Made by a program: the position numbers and the translations under genes. The notes below the pieces were generated by a model. That model was not told the DNA's origin, made no database searches, and was given only the letters and a program-made list of their open reading frames with translations. A stretch of DNA of 64,000 nt from Streptomyces shenzhenensis (lineage in GTDB: Bacteria > Actinomycetota > Actinomycetes > Streptomycetales > Streptomycetaceae): contig NZ_PENI01000029.1 in NCBI RefSeq assembly GCF_003688995.1, positions 57,416 through 121,415 of the forward strand, written 5' to 3'. Positions 23,598 through 32,421 of this stretch are shown piece after piece; within the stretch, counting starts at the first letter, position 1; each line of letters begins with the position of its first letter.

Positions 23598-25045
23598 AAG
23601 GGCTGGTCCGCCGGTTCCGGGCGCTGCCGATCCGCTCGCGGCTTTCGCTGCTGGTGGCGGCGGCGGTGGCGTTCGCGGTGGCGGCGGTCTCGGTGACCTG
23701 CTGGTTCATCGTGCAGGGGAAACTGTACGAGCAGATCGACAACGACCTGAAGAAGTCCGTGTCGGCCCGCCCCCAGAACCTCGACAACATCCAGCGCGCG
23801 CTCAACAACTGCACGCAGACCCCGCAAAGTGCCGTCAACGGCTTCGGGAACACCTACTCCCAGGTGGTCACCTCGGACGGCACCGCCTGTCTCTTCCAGA
23901 GCTCGGTCGGCCGGATCAAGGTGACCCGGACGGACGAGGACGTGATCAACAACGCGGACGGCAGCCGGGGCGTCTTCCACAACGGCTCCGACGCGGACGG
24001 CAACCGGGTGCGGGTGCTGACCGTGCCCCTCACCATCAGCAGCCCGGTCTCCGAGACCAACGCGGCCCTCATGGCCGCCGTCCCGCTGCGGGGCACCGAG
24101 ACCACGCTCAAGGATCTGGCCCTGGTGCTGCTGCTGGTCTCCGGGATCGGGGTCGTCGGGGCCGGCGCCGCCGGTCTCGCGGTGGCCCGGGCCGGACTGC
24201 GCCCCGTCGACAAGCTCACCGAGGCGGTGGAGCACGTCGCCCGCACCGAGGATCTGACGATCCGCATCCCGGTGGAGGACGACAGCGAGGACGAGATCGC
24301 GCGCCTGTCCCGGTCGTTCAACTCGATGACGTCCGCGCTGGCCAGCTCCCGCGAGCTGCAGCAGCAGCTGATCGCGGACGCCGGTCATGAACTGCGCACG
24401 CCGCTCACCTCGCTGCGCACGAACGTGGAACTGCTCACCCGCAGCGAGGAGACCGGCCGGCCCCTCCCGCCGGCCGACCGCAAGGCGCTGCTGGCATCGG
24501 TGAAGGCACAGATGACGGAGCTGGCGTCGCTGATCGGCGACCTCCAGGAGCTGTCCCGTTCGGAGGGCCAGCGCGGTGAGCGGGTCCAAGTGATCGCGTT
24601 CCACGACACCGTGGAGACAGCGCTGCGCCGGGCCCGGCTGCGCGGCCCCGAGCTGACGATCACGGCTGACCTTGCGCCGTGGTACGTCCGCGCCGAACCG
24701 TCCGCGCTGGAGCGGGCGATCGTCAACATCCTCGACAACGCGGTGAAGTTCAGCCCCGACGGCGGCACGGTGGACGTGGTGCTGGGGAAGGGCGTCCTCA
24801 CCGTCCGGGACCACGGTCCCGGCATCGCCGTCGAGGAACTCCCGCATGTATTCGACCGGTTCTGGCGCTCCCCGAGCGCGCGGGCCCTGCCGGGTTCGGG
24901 CCTCGGCCTGTCGATCGTGGCCCGCACGGTCCAGCAGGCGGGTGGCGAGGTGTCCCTGTCCCCGGCGGAGGGCGGCGGCACGGTGGCCACGGTCCGGCTG
25001 CCCGGCGCGCCCACGGCTCCGCCGGAACTGGTACAGGCCCCGTGA
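23594..25045 (+). CDS. sensor histidine kinase
   Basis: A 483-residue membrane kinase. TM1 is at about residues 17-38; an extracytoplasmic sensor of about 130 residues with two cysteines (NNCTQ and GTACLF, possibly a disulfide) is followed by TM2 at about 175-200. Then come HAMP, the HisKA box with the phosphorylated His in DAGHELRTPLTSLR, and HATPase_c with N (NILDNAVKFSPDGG), G1 (DHGPGI) and G2 (GSGLGLSIV) boxes. The start GTG 23594 overlaps the regulator stop. It pairs with the response regulator. Confidence 0.93.
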   Translation: MKGLVRRFRALPIRSRLSLLVAAAVAFAVAAVSVTCWFIVQGKLYEQIDNDLKKSVSARPQNLDNIQRALNNCTQTPQSAVNGFGNTYSQVVTSDGTACLFQSSVGRIKVTRTDEDVINNADGSRGVFHNGSDADGNRVRVLTVPLTISSPVSETNAALMAAVPLRGTETTLKDLALVLLLVSGIGVVGAGAAGLAVARAGLRPVDKLTEAVEHVARTEDLTIRIPVEDDSEDEIARLSRSFNSMTSALASSRELQQQLIADAGHELRTPLTSLRTNVELLTRSEETGRPLPPADRKALLASVKAQMTELASLIGDLQELSRSEGQRGERVQVIAFHDTVETALRRARLRGPELTITADLAPWYVRAEPSALERAIVNILDNAVKFSPDGGTVDVVLGKGVLTVRDHGPGIAVEELPHVFDRFWRSPSARALPGSGLGLSIVARTVQQAGGEVSLSPAEGGGTVATVRLPGAPTAPPELVQAP

Positions 25046-25103
25046 CGCGGGCTCCGCTGGGCCGGGCGTTGTGCGTCGTTGTTCGTCCTGCGGGTGCGTT
25101 GTG

Positions 25104-25194
25104 GCTGATCGCGCAGTTCCCCGCGCCCCTGTGAGGAACGGTCGTCGGGCGGGTGCGGGTTCGTTGTAGCTGATCGCGCAGTTCCCCGCGCCCC
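25104..25194. repeat. two copies of a dispersed 26-bp Streptomyces repeat
   Basis: GCTGATCGCGCAGTTCCCCG plus CGCCCC occurs exactly at 25104-25129 and 25169-25194, within a longer near-repeat of about 39 bases. A relative in reverse orientation is at 43339-43358. The element sits between convergent genes and overlaps terminator-like hairpins. Confidence 0.7.
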
Positions 25195-25205
25195 CTTCGG
25201 GGCGC
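25188..25205. terminator. bidirectional terminator between kinase and ABC exporter
   Basis: GCGCCCC (25188-25194) and GGGGCGC (25199-25205) form a seven-base-pair stem with a CTTC loop, four bases beyond the stop of the leftward ABC gene. Confidence 0.55.
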
Positions 25206-25209
25206 TGCC

Positions 25210-26976
25210 CTAGCGTCGGAGGATCCGTGTGTCGTCCGGCCGAGTGGGCGGGTGTGGTGTGGCCAGTCGGGCGTAGGTGCCGGCTCGGGTGATCAGTTCG
25301 GTGTGGGTGCCCTCCTCCACCAGCCGGCCGCGGTCCACGACCAGGATGCGGTCGGCGTCGGGGGCCAGGCCGAGGTCATGGGTGATCATGATCGTGGTCC
25401 GGCCGGCCATCAGCCGGCGCAGCGGCCGCACCACCTGCCGGGCGGCCTCCGCGTCCAGCCCGGCCGTCGGCTCGTCGAGCACCAGGACCGGGGCGCCCCG
25501 GAGCATCGCACGGGCGATGGCCAGGCGCTGCAACTGGCCGCCGGAGAGGGCGGCCGTGCCGGGGGCGATCCGGGTGTCGTAGCCGTCGGGGAGCGCGCTG
25601 ACGAAGCCGTGCGCCGCCGCGCTGCGGGCCGCCCACTCGATCTCCGCGTCGCTCGCGCCGGGCCGGCCGCACGCGATGTTCTCGCGGATGGTGCCGTTGA
25701 GGACCAGCGTCTGCTGCGGCAGCAGGGCGATGTGCGTGCGCAGGAAGTCGAGGGGTACGTCGGTCAGCGGGACGCCGTCCAGGCGGATCGTGCCGGCCGA
25801 GGGGTCGTAGAAACGGGTGAGCAGCGCGGTCAGGGTCGACTTGCCGGCGCCGCTCACGCCGGTGACGACGACGAGTTGGCCGGGTCCCGCGGTGAACGTC
25901 ACGTCGCGCAGGGCGGTCCGGGGCGAGTCCGGGTAGCGGAAGGAGACGCCCTCGAAGCCGATCCAGCCGCGCACCGGCCAGGCGGGGACCGGCCGGGCCG
26001 GGTCGCTGACCGCGGGCTCGGCGTCCAGGATCTCGCCGATGCGCTCGGCGCCGGCGACGGCCGCGGTGACGGTGAGACCGAGCCGGCCGAGGGTGCGGAC
26101 GGGCGGGTAGAGGTAGCCGAGGAAGGCGGCGAAGGCCAGCAGTTGGCCCAGCGTCATGCGCCCGGCGGAGATCTCCCACACGCCGAGCCCGATCACCGTG
26201 AGCACGCACAGCGTCTCGACGACCTCGACGAACTGCTCGTACAGCTCGCTCAGCTGCGCGCCGCGCACACTGGCCCGCTGCCAGGCGCGGGCCTCGACGT
26301 CGAGCCGTGCCTCCTCGTCGCCGCAGCGGTTGTAGGCCTGGGTGAGGACGATGTTGCCCAGCGCCTCGGTCACCACCGAGGTGATCGCGCCGTCGGCGAC
26401 CCGCTCGTCCTGGGACGCCCGCTGGACGCGGCCGGCGAAGCGGCGAGCGGCGAGCAGGAACAGCGGCGCGAGCGCGAAGGTGGCCAGGGCCAGGTCCCAG
26501 CGCAGCCAGAACGCGGCGGCGGCGTAGAAGACGGCGGAGAAGGCAGCGGAGATCACGCCGACCACGCCGGAGACGACGAGCTGCTCGATGGCCTCGACGT
26601 CACCGGTGAGCCGTTCGACCAGATCGCCCTGGCGGTGCCGCTGGAAGAAGTGCGGGGGCAGCTGCTGCACATGCCGGAAGGCGTGGGCCCGCAGCCGGCG
26701 CACGAATCGCTCGGCGGTCCAGGTGGCGAGCGAGTTGCCGAGGTAGCCGACGAGCGCGCCGAGGGCGGCGACGCCCAGCCAGGCGGCGGCCGGGCCCCAG
26801 AAGGCGGAGAGCGAACCGGCCTGCAGGGCATGGTCGGTGAGGTCGGCGAAGATCAGGATGGCGGCGGTCTCGGCGAGCGCGGAGACCACCACGCAGGCCA
26901 CGATCACCACCAGCCGGCTGCGGTCGCCGCGGGTCAGCGGCCAGAAACGGCGGAAGGCCCGACGGGCTTCCCTCAT
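25210..26976 (-). CDS. ABC exporter, fused membrane and ATPase domains
   Basis: A 588-residue half-transporter of the exporter class. Six transmembrane helices span residues 1-320 (starting VVIVACVVVSALAETAAILI) and a C-terminal ATPase has Walker A GVSGAGKST, signature LSGGQLQRLAIARAM, Walker B LVLDEPTAGLD and switch THD. It has no N-terminal C39 peptidase domain, so any exported peptide would be leaderless or cleaved elsewhere. The start ATG 26976 follows GGGAG; the upstream TTG in the same frame is less likely. Two genes for paralogous 38-residue basic peptides lie directly upstream on the same strand, 117 and 290 bases away, suggesting a transporter-cargo locus (inference). It would act as a homodimer. 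Confidence 0.85.
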   Translation of the reverse strand: MREARRAFRRFWPLTRGDRSRLVVIVACVVVSALAETAAILIFADLTDHALQAGSLSAFWGPAAAWLGVAALGALVGYLGNSLATWTAERFVRRLRAHAFRHVQQLPPHFFQRHRQGDLVERLTGDVEAIEQLVVSGVVGVISAAFSAVFYAAAAFWLRWDLALATFALAPLFLLAARRFAGRVQRASQDERVADGAITSVVTEALGNIVLTQAYNRCGDEEARLDVEARAWQRASVRGAQLSELYEQFVEVVETLCVLTVIGLGVWEISAGRMTLGQLLAFAAFLGYLYPPVRTLGRLGLTVTAAVAGAERIGEILDAEPAVSDPARPVPAWPVRGWIGFEGVSFRYPDSPRTALRDVTFTAGPGQLVVVTGVSGAGKSTLTALLTRFYDPSAGTIRLDGVPLTDVPLDFLRTHIALLPQQTLVLNGTIRENIACGRPGASDAEIEWAARSAAAHGFVSALPDGYDTRIAPGTAALSGGQLQRLAIARAMLRGAPVLVLDEPTAGLDAEAARQVVRPLRRLMAGRTTIMITHDLGLAPDADRILVVDRGRLVEEGTHTELITRAGTYARLATPHPPTRPDDTRILRR

Positions 26977-27093
26977 GGTCAACTCCCTTGTGGGATCGGG
27001 GGATACGGTGCGCGGGAAGCGGGTGCGGACACGGCCGAGGCGGGGTCACCGGTGCGAGCGTGCTCGACCCGTGACCCCGCCTCGTGGCGTACC

Positions 27094-27210
27094 TCAGCCG
27101 CGGTCGCCGACCGGGCGGCGCTTGGCGGCCGGCTTCCTGGGCGCCGGCTGCTTCGGGTCCTGGGCGGGCTTGCGGGTCTTCCTGACGGGGGTGATCTTGT
27201 GGAAGCTCAT
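27094..27210 (-). CDS. 38-residue basic Pro/Lys-rich peptide A
   Basis: A reading frame from ATG 27210 to TGA 27094 encodes 38 residues: MSFHKITPVRKTRKP, a proline-lysine-rich middle (PKQPAPRKPAAKRRP) and a Gly-Arg end. It has no hydrophobic segment, cysteine or signal peptide and is strongly cationic. A GAGAGG tract lies upstream. It is a clear paralogue of the peptide encoded at 27267-27383: same length, same MSFxKxTPVxK start, same KRRP(V/I)G ending. Maintained tandem paralogues next to an exporter argue it is translated. Function unknown; it could be a ribosomally made exported peptide, a toxin-like cationic peptide or a nucleic-acid binder. Confidence 0.7.
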   Translation of the reverse strand: MSFHKITPVRKTRKPAQDPKQPAPRKPAAKRRPVGDRG

Positions 27211-27266
27211 GCTGCTTTTCCTCTCTTCCGGGAAATTCTCTGTGATTTATTGAGGTGAATTCTCGG

Positions 27267-27383
27267 TCAGCGATCGCCGCCGATCGGGCGGCGCTTCGGA
27301 GCGCGCTTCTGCGGCGCCGACCGCTTCGGGGCCGGGGCGGGCTTGTTGGCCTTCTTGACCGGGGTGACCTTGCGGAAGCTCAT
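27267..27383 (-). CDS. 38-residue basic Pro/Lys-rich peptide B
   Basis: Second member of the pair, ATG 27383 to TGA 27267, with an excellent ribosome binding site (GGAGGAG, five bases from the ATG). It begins MSFRKVTPVKKANKP and ends KRRPIGGDR, with the same 38-residue length and alanine-proline-lysine middle as peptide A. It is first in the putative peptide B-peptide A-ABC exporter transcription unit. The upstream region (27384-27560) is unusually AT-rich for this chromosome and probably holds the promoter. No modification enzyme is adjacent. Confidence 0.72.
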   Translation of the reverse strand: MSFRKVTPVKKANKPAPAPKRSAPQKRAPKRRPIGGDR

Positions 27384-27562
27384 GGCTCCTCCTCGTTTCG
27401 ACTGCCGTCCGCGCCTTTCGCTTTCGACACGGAAAACATTACGGGAGCCGAGTGCCGGAGAATGCCAATTCCGGTGAGACCTGGGTTAATTGAGCCTGAG
27501 ACGAATTTTCAGATGCAATGGGGAACCATTCGGCGATTCACACAGGTTTTATGGAACGGAAA

Positions 27563-27596
27563 GGGCCCGGTGCGTACCGGAGTACGCACCGGGCCC
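27563..27596 (-). terminator. strong terminator of the 5'-nucleotidase gene
   Basis: GGGCCCGGTGCGTAC (27563-27577) and GTACGCACCGGGCCC (27582-27596) form a perfect 15-bp stem with a CGGA loop, 26 bases beyond the nucleotidase stop. In the minus direction it is followed by CTTTCC. Confidence 0.9.
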
Positions 27597-27621
27597 GGCC
27601 CTGAAGCAGCCGCCGTGCCGC

Positions 27622-29436
27622 TTACCGCACGATCGTGATGCGGTCCGCCGCGGGGGGCGCGATCGGGCTGCCGGCCGACGAGTTGGCCGTCAGGTAGTCC
27701 GCCAGGGCGGTCAGGTCGTCCGCGCCCACCAGGGGGTTGGTGCCCTGGCCGAGCGTGGTGAAGCCGTCGCCGCCGCCCGCGAGGAAGCTGTTGCTGGCGA
27801 CCCGGTAGGTGGCGGCCGGGTCGATCGCGGCGCCGTTCAGCCGGATCGAGTCGGTCACCACGCGGTCCGCGCCGGACTTCGTCAGGTCCAGCGTGTAGGT
27901 CAGCCCGGCCGACGGCTGGAGGATCTTCGGCGCGGCCGCGTTGGCGCCGCTCACCTGCTCCTTCAGCACCTGGATCAGCTGGGTGCCGGTGAGGTCCTGG
28001 AGGTTCACCGTGTTGGCGAACGGCTGGACGGTGAAGCCCTCGGCGTAGGTGACGACACCGTCGCCCTCGGCGCCCGAGGCCGCATACGTCAGGCCGGCCC
28101 GCACACCGCCCGGGTTCATCAGCGCCAGGGAGGTCTTCGGGTCCAGCTCCCGGCCGTAGGCGAGCTGCGCGTCCGCGATCAGGTCGCCCATCGGGGACTC
28201 GGTGCCGGTGTTGGCCACGTCACCGGAGATGTAGCCGATCGCGCGGTTGCCGATGGGCGCGGCCAGCGCGTTCCACTTGGAGATCAGCTGCGTCATGTCC
28301 GCGGCCTTGGGCACGGTGCGCGTGACCACGCGGTTCGCCGACTTCACCGCCGTACGGGCGATGTCACCGGTCACCCGGTCGTAGGTCAGCGTCGTGTCCG
28401 TGTAGAGGCGGCCGAAGGAGGCGGCCGAGGTGACCATGCGCGGCTTGCCCGCCGGGTCATTGATGGTGCAGACGTACGCGTTGTGGGTGTGGCCCGTCAC
28501 CAGCGCGTCCACCGCCGGGGTGACGTTCTTGGCGATGTCCACGATCGGGCCGGAGATGCCGGCGCCGGCGCCCGAGGAGTCGCAGTCGTAGTTGTAGTTC
28601 GACGAGGCCGGGAAGCCGCCCTCGTGGACCAGGGCCACGATCGACTGGACGCCCTGGCGCTGCAGCTCCTTGGCGTACTTGTTGATCGTCTCGACCTCGT
28701 CCTTGAACTTGAGGCCCTTGACGCCCTCGGCGGAGACGATCCCCGGGGTGTTCTCCAGGGTGACGCCGATGAAGCCGATCTTGACGTCCTTCTTCTTCCA
28801 GACCCAGTACGGCTTCAGGATCGGCTTGTCCGTCTTGTCGTTCAGCACGTTGGCCGCGAGGTACGGGAAGTCCGCGCCGGTGAACTTCTTCTTCTTGTCG
28901 TAGCAGCCGTCCGTCGGGTGGCAGCCGCCGTTCTGCAGCCGCGCCAGCTCCTTGGCGCCCTCGTCGAACTCGTGGTTGCCCACGGAGGTGACGTCCAGGT
29001 CCAGGCCGTTGAGCGCCTCGATGGTCGGCTCGTCGTGGAAGAGACCGGAGATCAGCGGGGAGGCGCCGACCATGTCGCCGCCGGCCGCGGTGATGGAGTA
29101 CGGGTGGCCGGCGCGGGCCTGGCGGAGGTGGGTGGCCAGGTACTCGACGCCACCCGCGTCGACCGTCTTCGTGGTGCCGTCCGACTGCAGCTCGTTGACC
29201 CGGCCGGAGGAGCCGGACGGCGGCTCCAGGTTGCCGTGCAGGTCGTTGAAGGAGAGGAGTTGGACGTCCTGGTAGCGGCCCTGCCGGCCGTGGCCGTCCT
29301 GGTCGCCCTGGTCGTTGTGCGCCTGCGCGGGCAGCGCTGCGGCCAGGGCCGCGACGGTGGCGAGACCGGCGGCGGTCGCGAGAAACGTGTGTGTGCGGCG
29401 TCTGCCGCGGTGACGCGGTTGGGTCGGCGTGGGCAT
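27622..29436 (-). CDS. secreted 5'-nucleotidase/metallophosphoesterase
   Basis: A 604-residue secreted enzyme. The signal peptide at 1-43 has an Arg-rich start (RHRGRRRTH) and ends at AQA. The metallophosphoesterase domain has LLSFNDLHGNLE, GDMVGASP, VGNHEFDEGA and GHTHNAYVC metal ligands; the C-terminal substrate-binding domain has NPGGVRAGL and SNSFLAGGGDGF. It removes phosphate from extracellular nucleotides, feeding phosphate and nucleoside scavenging. Streptomyces relatives are often PhoP-controlled, but no PHO box was seen here. The start ATG 29436 follows GGGGGG; the open frame continuing to 30654 is antisense to mshD. It ends at a strong terminator. Confidence 0.92.
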   Translation of the reverse strand: MPTPTQPRHRGRRRTHTFLATAAGLATVAALAAALPAQAHNDQGDQDGHGRQGRYQDVQLLSFNDLHGNLEPPSGSSGRVNELQSDGTTKTVDAGGVEYLATHLRQARAGHPYSITAAGGDMVGASPLISGLFHDEPTIEALNGLDLDVTSVGNHEFDEGAKELARLQNGGCHPTDGCYDKKKKFTGADFPYLAANVLNDKTDKPILKPYWVWKKKDVKIGFIGVTLENTPGIVSAEGVKGLKFKDEVETINKYAKELQRQGVQSIVALVHEGGFPASSNYNYDCDSSGAGAGISGPIVDIAKNVTPAVDALVTGHTHNAYVCTINDPAGKPRMVTSAASFGRLYTDTTLTYDRVTGDIARTAVKSANRVVTRTVPKAADMTQLISKWNALAAPIGNRAIGYISGDVANTGTESPMGDLIADAQLAYGRELDPKTSLALMNPGGVRAGLTYAASGAEGDGVVTYAEGFTVQPFANTVNLQDLTGTQLIQVLKEQVSGANAAAPKILQPSAGLTYTLDLTKSGADRVVTDSIRLNGAAIDPAATYRVASNSFLAGGGDGFTTLGQGTNPLVGADDLTALADYLTANSSAGSPIAPPAADRITIVR

Positions 29437-29604
29437 GTGCCCCCCTGTGGGCTGATAGTGAGGATTGAGTCCGATGGCGCAGCCTAGATTCAACGCGCGT
29501 AGCGCGACAGGGGGTTCATGGTTACATCCTGGTTTCCCTTTGCCGACTTCTTTGCGTTTGCCCTTGTCATCACTTTGCCGGGGGCGCCCCGTACCCTCGT
29601 ACGC

Positions 29605-30531
29605 ATGACCAGCGACGACGCCGCACCACCTTTCCCCTCCCGCTCCATCGAGACCTACTCCGCGCTCTCCCCGGACCAGGCCGAGGCCGTCCTGGAGCTG
29701 CTCGCGGCGGCCGCCGGAACCGACGGGCAGCAGGCGGTGTCCGAGCAGGGCCGGTTGCAACTGCGCGGGGGCGCGCGCGAGGGCGTCTCCCATCTGCTGC
29801 TGAGCGTCGACGACGAACTCGTCGGCTATGCCCAGCTGGAGGACACCGACCCGGTGGAGGCGCCGGCCGCCGAGCTGGTCGTGCACCCCTCGCACCGGGG
29901 GCACGGGCACGGCCGGGCGCTCGGCTCGGCGCTGCTCGCCGCGTCCGGGAAGCGGCTGCGGGTGTGGGCGCACGGCGGGCACGCCGCCGCCCGGCACCTC
30001 GCCCAGGTGCTTGGGCTCACCCTGTTCCGTGAACTGCGCCAGATGCGGCGGCCGTTGACGGGTCTCCAGCTGCCCGAGCCGCGGCTGCCCGAGGGGGTCA
30101 CGGTGCGCACGTTCGTGCCGGGGCAGGACGACGCGGCCTGGCTCGCCGTGAACGCGGCGGCCTTCGCGCACCATCCCGAACAGGGCTCCCTGACCCAGCG
30201 CGACCTGGACGACCGCGAGTCCGAGCCCTGGTTCGACCCGGCCGGCTTCTTCCTCGCCGAACGCGCGGGGCAGCTGGTCGGCTTCCACTGGACCAAGGCG
30301 CACGCGGAGGAGCAGCTGGGCGAGGTGTATGTGCTCGGCGTGGCACCCGGCGCCCAGGGCGGCGGCCTCGGCAAGGCCCTGACGACCGTCGGCCTGCGCC
30401 ACCTGGCCGCGCAGGGCCTGCCGACGGCGATGCTGTACGTCGACGCCGACAACACGGCGGCCGTGTCGGTCTACGAGCGGCTGGGGTTCGTGACGCACGA
30501 GACCGACCTGATGTACCGCACGGAGACATGA
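29605..30531 (+). CDS. mshD: mycothiol synthase
   Basis: A 308-residue acetyltransferase of two fused GNAT domains. The first has LVVHPSHRGHGHGRAL and the second, the active half, VYVLGVAPGAQGGGLGKAL followed by MLYVDADNTAAVSVYERLGF. MshD acetylates Cys-GlcN-Ins with acetyl-CoA, the last step of mycothiol synthesis. Sequence and length fit closely. The start chosen is ATG 29605 (MTSDDAAPP); an in-frame ATG at 29518 lies in the promoter region. It is divergent from the 5'-nucleotidase and ends at a terminator shared with the TetR gene. Confidence 0.93.
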   Translation: MTSDDAAPPFPSRSIETYSALSPDQAEAVLELLAAAAGTDGQQAVSEQGRLQLRGGAREGVSHLLLSVDDELVGYAQLEDTDPVEAPAAELVVHPSHRGHGHGRALGSALLAASGKRLRVWAHGGHAAARHLAQVLGLTLFRELRQMRRPLTGLQLPEPRLPEGVTVRTFVPGQDDAAWLAVNAAAFAHHPEQGSLTQRDLDDRESEPWFDPAGFFLAERAGQLVGFHWTKAHAEEQLGEVYVLGVAPGAQGGGLGKALTTVGLRHLAAQGLPTAMLYVDADNTAAVSVYERLGFVTHETDLMYRTET

Positions 30532-30573
30532 GAACGCAGGCGTCGGGAACGCGGGCGTCCGAAACACAGAGGT

Positions 30574-30599
30574 GAGGCCCGGCCGTGCGGCCGGGCCTC
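30574..30599. terminator. bidirectional terminator between mshD and the TetR gene
   Basis: GAGGCCCGGCCG (30574-30585) pairs with CGGCCGGGCCTC (30588-30599). The convergent genes end 43 bases before and six bases after it. Confidence 0.8.
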
Positions 30600-30605
30600 C
30601 GTGTG

Positions 30606-31388
30606 TCAGCCCTCGGCGGTGCGACGGTCCTCGGCGGTGAGACGGTCCAGCCATTCGTCGAGCAGCCGCCGCTCCGGGCCGCTGAGCACCGTCTGTTCCG
30701 GCAGGGCGGCGCGCAGCGCCCGCGCGGCGCCGGCCGGGCCCGCGTCCCGCACGGCCGGCTCCCGGTCGGTGACGGTCGTGACCATGGCCTCCCGCAGCGT
30801 GGCCAGCAGGGCCGGATCGCGCCGGTCCACGGGCAGCGACAGCCAGGTGAGCACCGCGCCGCGCGCCGTGGCGTGGATGAGCTGGGCCGCCAGGTCCTCG
30901 TCGACCCGCAGCCAGCCGCCTGCGGCGAGGCGGCGGACGCGGCCCATCAGGATCTCCATGCCGGCCCGGAAGGCGGCCGACGGGGTCCGCGTGGGCTCGC
31001 CGTACATCAGCGCGTACAGCGCGGGATTGGCCAGCCCGAACTCGACCGCCAGGTCCCAGCCCGCCCGCAGATCCTCGATGGGGTCCTGCGGGTCGGGGTC
31101 GACGTGCTTGCTCGCGAGGAACGCGGCGAAGCCGTGCTCGGCCATCGCGTCGAGCAGCCCCTCCTTGTCGCCGAACAGCCGGTAGATGGCCGGCGGTTGC
31201 AGTCCCGCCGCGACCGCGACCGCGCGGGTGGTGACCGCGTCGCGGCCCTCGCGCTCCAGCAGGTCGGCGGCGGCCTCGACGACCCGACGGCGGGTCTGCT
31301 CACGGGCCGCGGACGCCGGGTCGGGCCCGGGTCCTGGGGCGGATGCGGTGACGGCGGCGGGGTTCCCGTCGCGTGAGGGCGATGGCAT
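30606..31388 (-). CDS. TetR-family transcriptional regulator
   Basis: A 260-residue TetR regulator with a 28-residue flexible N-terminus. The helix-turn-helix (RRRVVEAAADLLEREGRDAVTTRAVAVAAGLQ, then AIYRLFGDKEGLLDAM) covers about residues 33-85, followed by an all-helical ligand domain. It is divergent from an NAD(P)-binding reductase gene with an inverted repeat between the starts, the classic arrangement for a repressor of the neighbouring enzyme. The ligand is unknown. The start is ATG 31388. Confidence 0.85.
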   Translation of the reverse strand: MPSPSRDGNPAAVTASAPGPGPDPASAAREQTRRRVVEAAADLLEREGRDAVTTRAVAVAAGLQPPAIYRLFGDKEGLLDAMAEHGFAAFLASKHVDPDPQDPIEDLRAGWDLAVEFGLANPALYALMYGEPTRTPSAAFRAGMEILMGRVRRLAAGGWLRVDEDLAAQLIHATARGAVLTWLSLPVDRRDPALLATLREAMVTTVTDREPAVRDAGPAGAARALRAALPEQTVLSGPERRLLDEWLDRLTAEDRRTAEG

Positions 31389-31449
31389 ATATCAACGATA
31401 CATGACCGCTGGTTCCATTGTTATTACCGGTGTTACCGTGATAGCGATT

Positions 31450-31470
31450 CCAACGGAATCGAACCGTTGG
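31450..31470. promoter_or_regulatory. TetR-type operator
   Basis: CCAACGG (31450-31456) and CCGTTGG (31464-31470) form a perfect inverted repeat with a seven-base centre. It is 22 bases before the reductase start and 62 from the TetR start, well placed to repress the reductase promoter. Confidence 0.55.
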
Positions 31471-31492
31471 TACCAGCCCACTGGAGCACACC

Positions 31493-32356
31493 GTGATCAT
31501 CGTGACCGGAGCCACCGGACAACTCGGCCGCCGGATCGTCGAGAACCTGCTGACCCGCGTACCCGCCGGCCGGATCGGCGTCAGCGTCCGCGACCCGCGC
31601 AAGGCACAGCAGCTCGCCGACCAGGGGGTGCGGGTGCGGCAGGGCAGCTTCACCGACCCGGCAGGCCTGGCCCACGCCTTCGAGGGCGCCACCCAGGTCC
31701 TCGTCGTCTCCGTCGACACGATGGGCGACGAGGCCGTGCGGCAGCACCGGGCCGCCGTCGACGCGGCCGTCACCGCCGGTGCCCGCCGCGTCCTCTACAC
31801 CAGCCACATGGGCGCGAGCGCCTCCTCGCACTTCCAGGCCTGCCGCGACCACGCCGCCACCGAGGAGGCGCTGCGCGCCTGCGGCGTGCCGTTCACCTCC
31901 CTGCGCAACGGCTTCTACGCGGCCGGCGCGATGCAGTTCCTCGCCCCCGCCCTGGAGTCCGGGGAGATCGCGCTCCCCGCGGACGGCCCGGTCAGCTGGA
32001 CCGCGCACGCCGATCTCGCCGAGGCGACCGCCGCCGTCCTGGCCGACGAGGGCCGGTTCGACGGCCCCACGCCACCGCTCACCGCGGCACAGGCCCACAC
32101 CTTCGGCGACATCGCCCGTCTCGCTGCCGCCGCCACGGGCCGCGCCTTCACCAGGACCACCGCGCCCGACGAACAGTTCGTGGCACGGCTGACCGGCCAC
32201 GGGGTGCCCGCCGAGGGGGCCGGCCGGCTGCTGGGCGTCTTCGCCGCCGCCCGGGCCGGTGAGTTCGCCGCCGTCGACCCGACCCTGGCCGGTCTGCTCG
32301 GCCGTCCGCCCCGCACCCTGGACGAGGTGCTGCGCACCCGGCTCGCGGCCGGCTGA
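31493..32356 (+). CDS. NAD(P)H-binding NmrA/QorB-like oxidoreductase
   Basis: A 287-residue atypical short-chain dehydrogenase of the NmrA/SDR_a class. The dinucleotide loop IIVTGATGQLGRRIVENLL opens the protein. YTSHMG follows the fourth strand, but the YxxxK catalytic pair of classical SDRs is not evident, as in QOR2-type quinone reductases and NmrA regulators. It starts at GTG 31493. It is divergent from the TetR gene and probably its target. The likely role is quinone or small-electrophile reduction (inference). Confidence 0.78.
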   Translation: MIIVTGATGQLGRRIVENLLTRVPAGRIGVSVRDPRKAQQLADQGVRVRQGSFTDPAGLAHAFEGATQVLVVSVDTMGDEAVRQHRAAVDAAVTAGARRVLYTSHMGASASSHFQACRDHAATEEALRACGVPFTSLRNGFYAAGAMQFLAPALESGEIALPADGPVSWTAHADLAEATAAVLADEGRFDGPTPPLTAAQAHTFGDIARLAAAATGRAFTRTTAPDEQFVARLTGHGVPAEGAGRLLGVFAAARAGEFAAVDPTLAGLLGRPPRTLDEVLRTRLAAG

Positions 32357-32421
32357 GGCGTCCACCGCCGGTCCATCACCCCCGCCCCGAGCTGCGCGTT
32401 TGACTTCTGCGGCGGCCTTGC

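Noticed and set aside
27622..30654. N-terminal extension of the 5'-nucleotidase to over 1000 residues
   Set aside because: The extra 400 codons are antisense to mshD, and the real start at 29436 has a signal peptide and a ribosome binding site.
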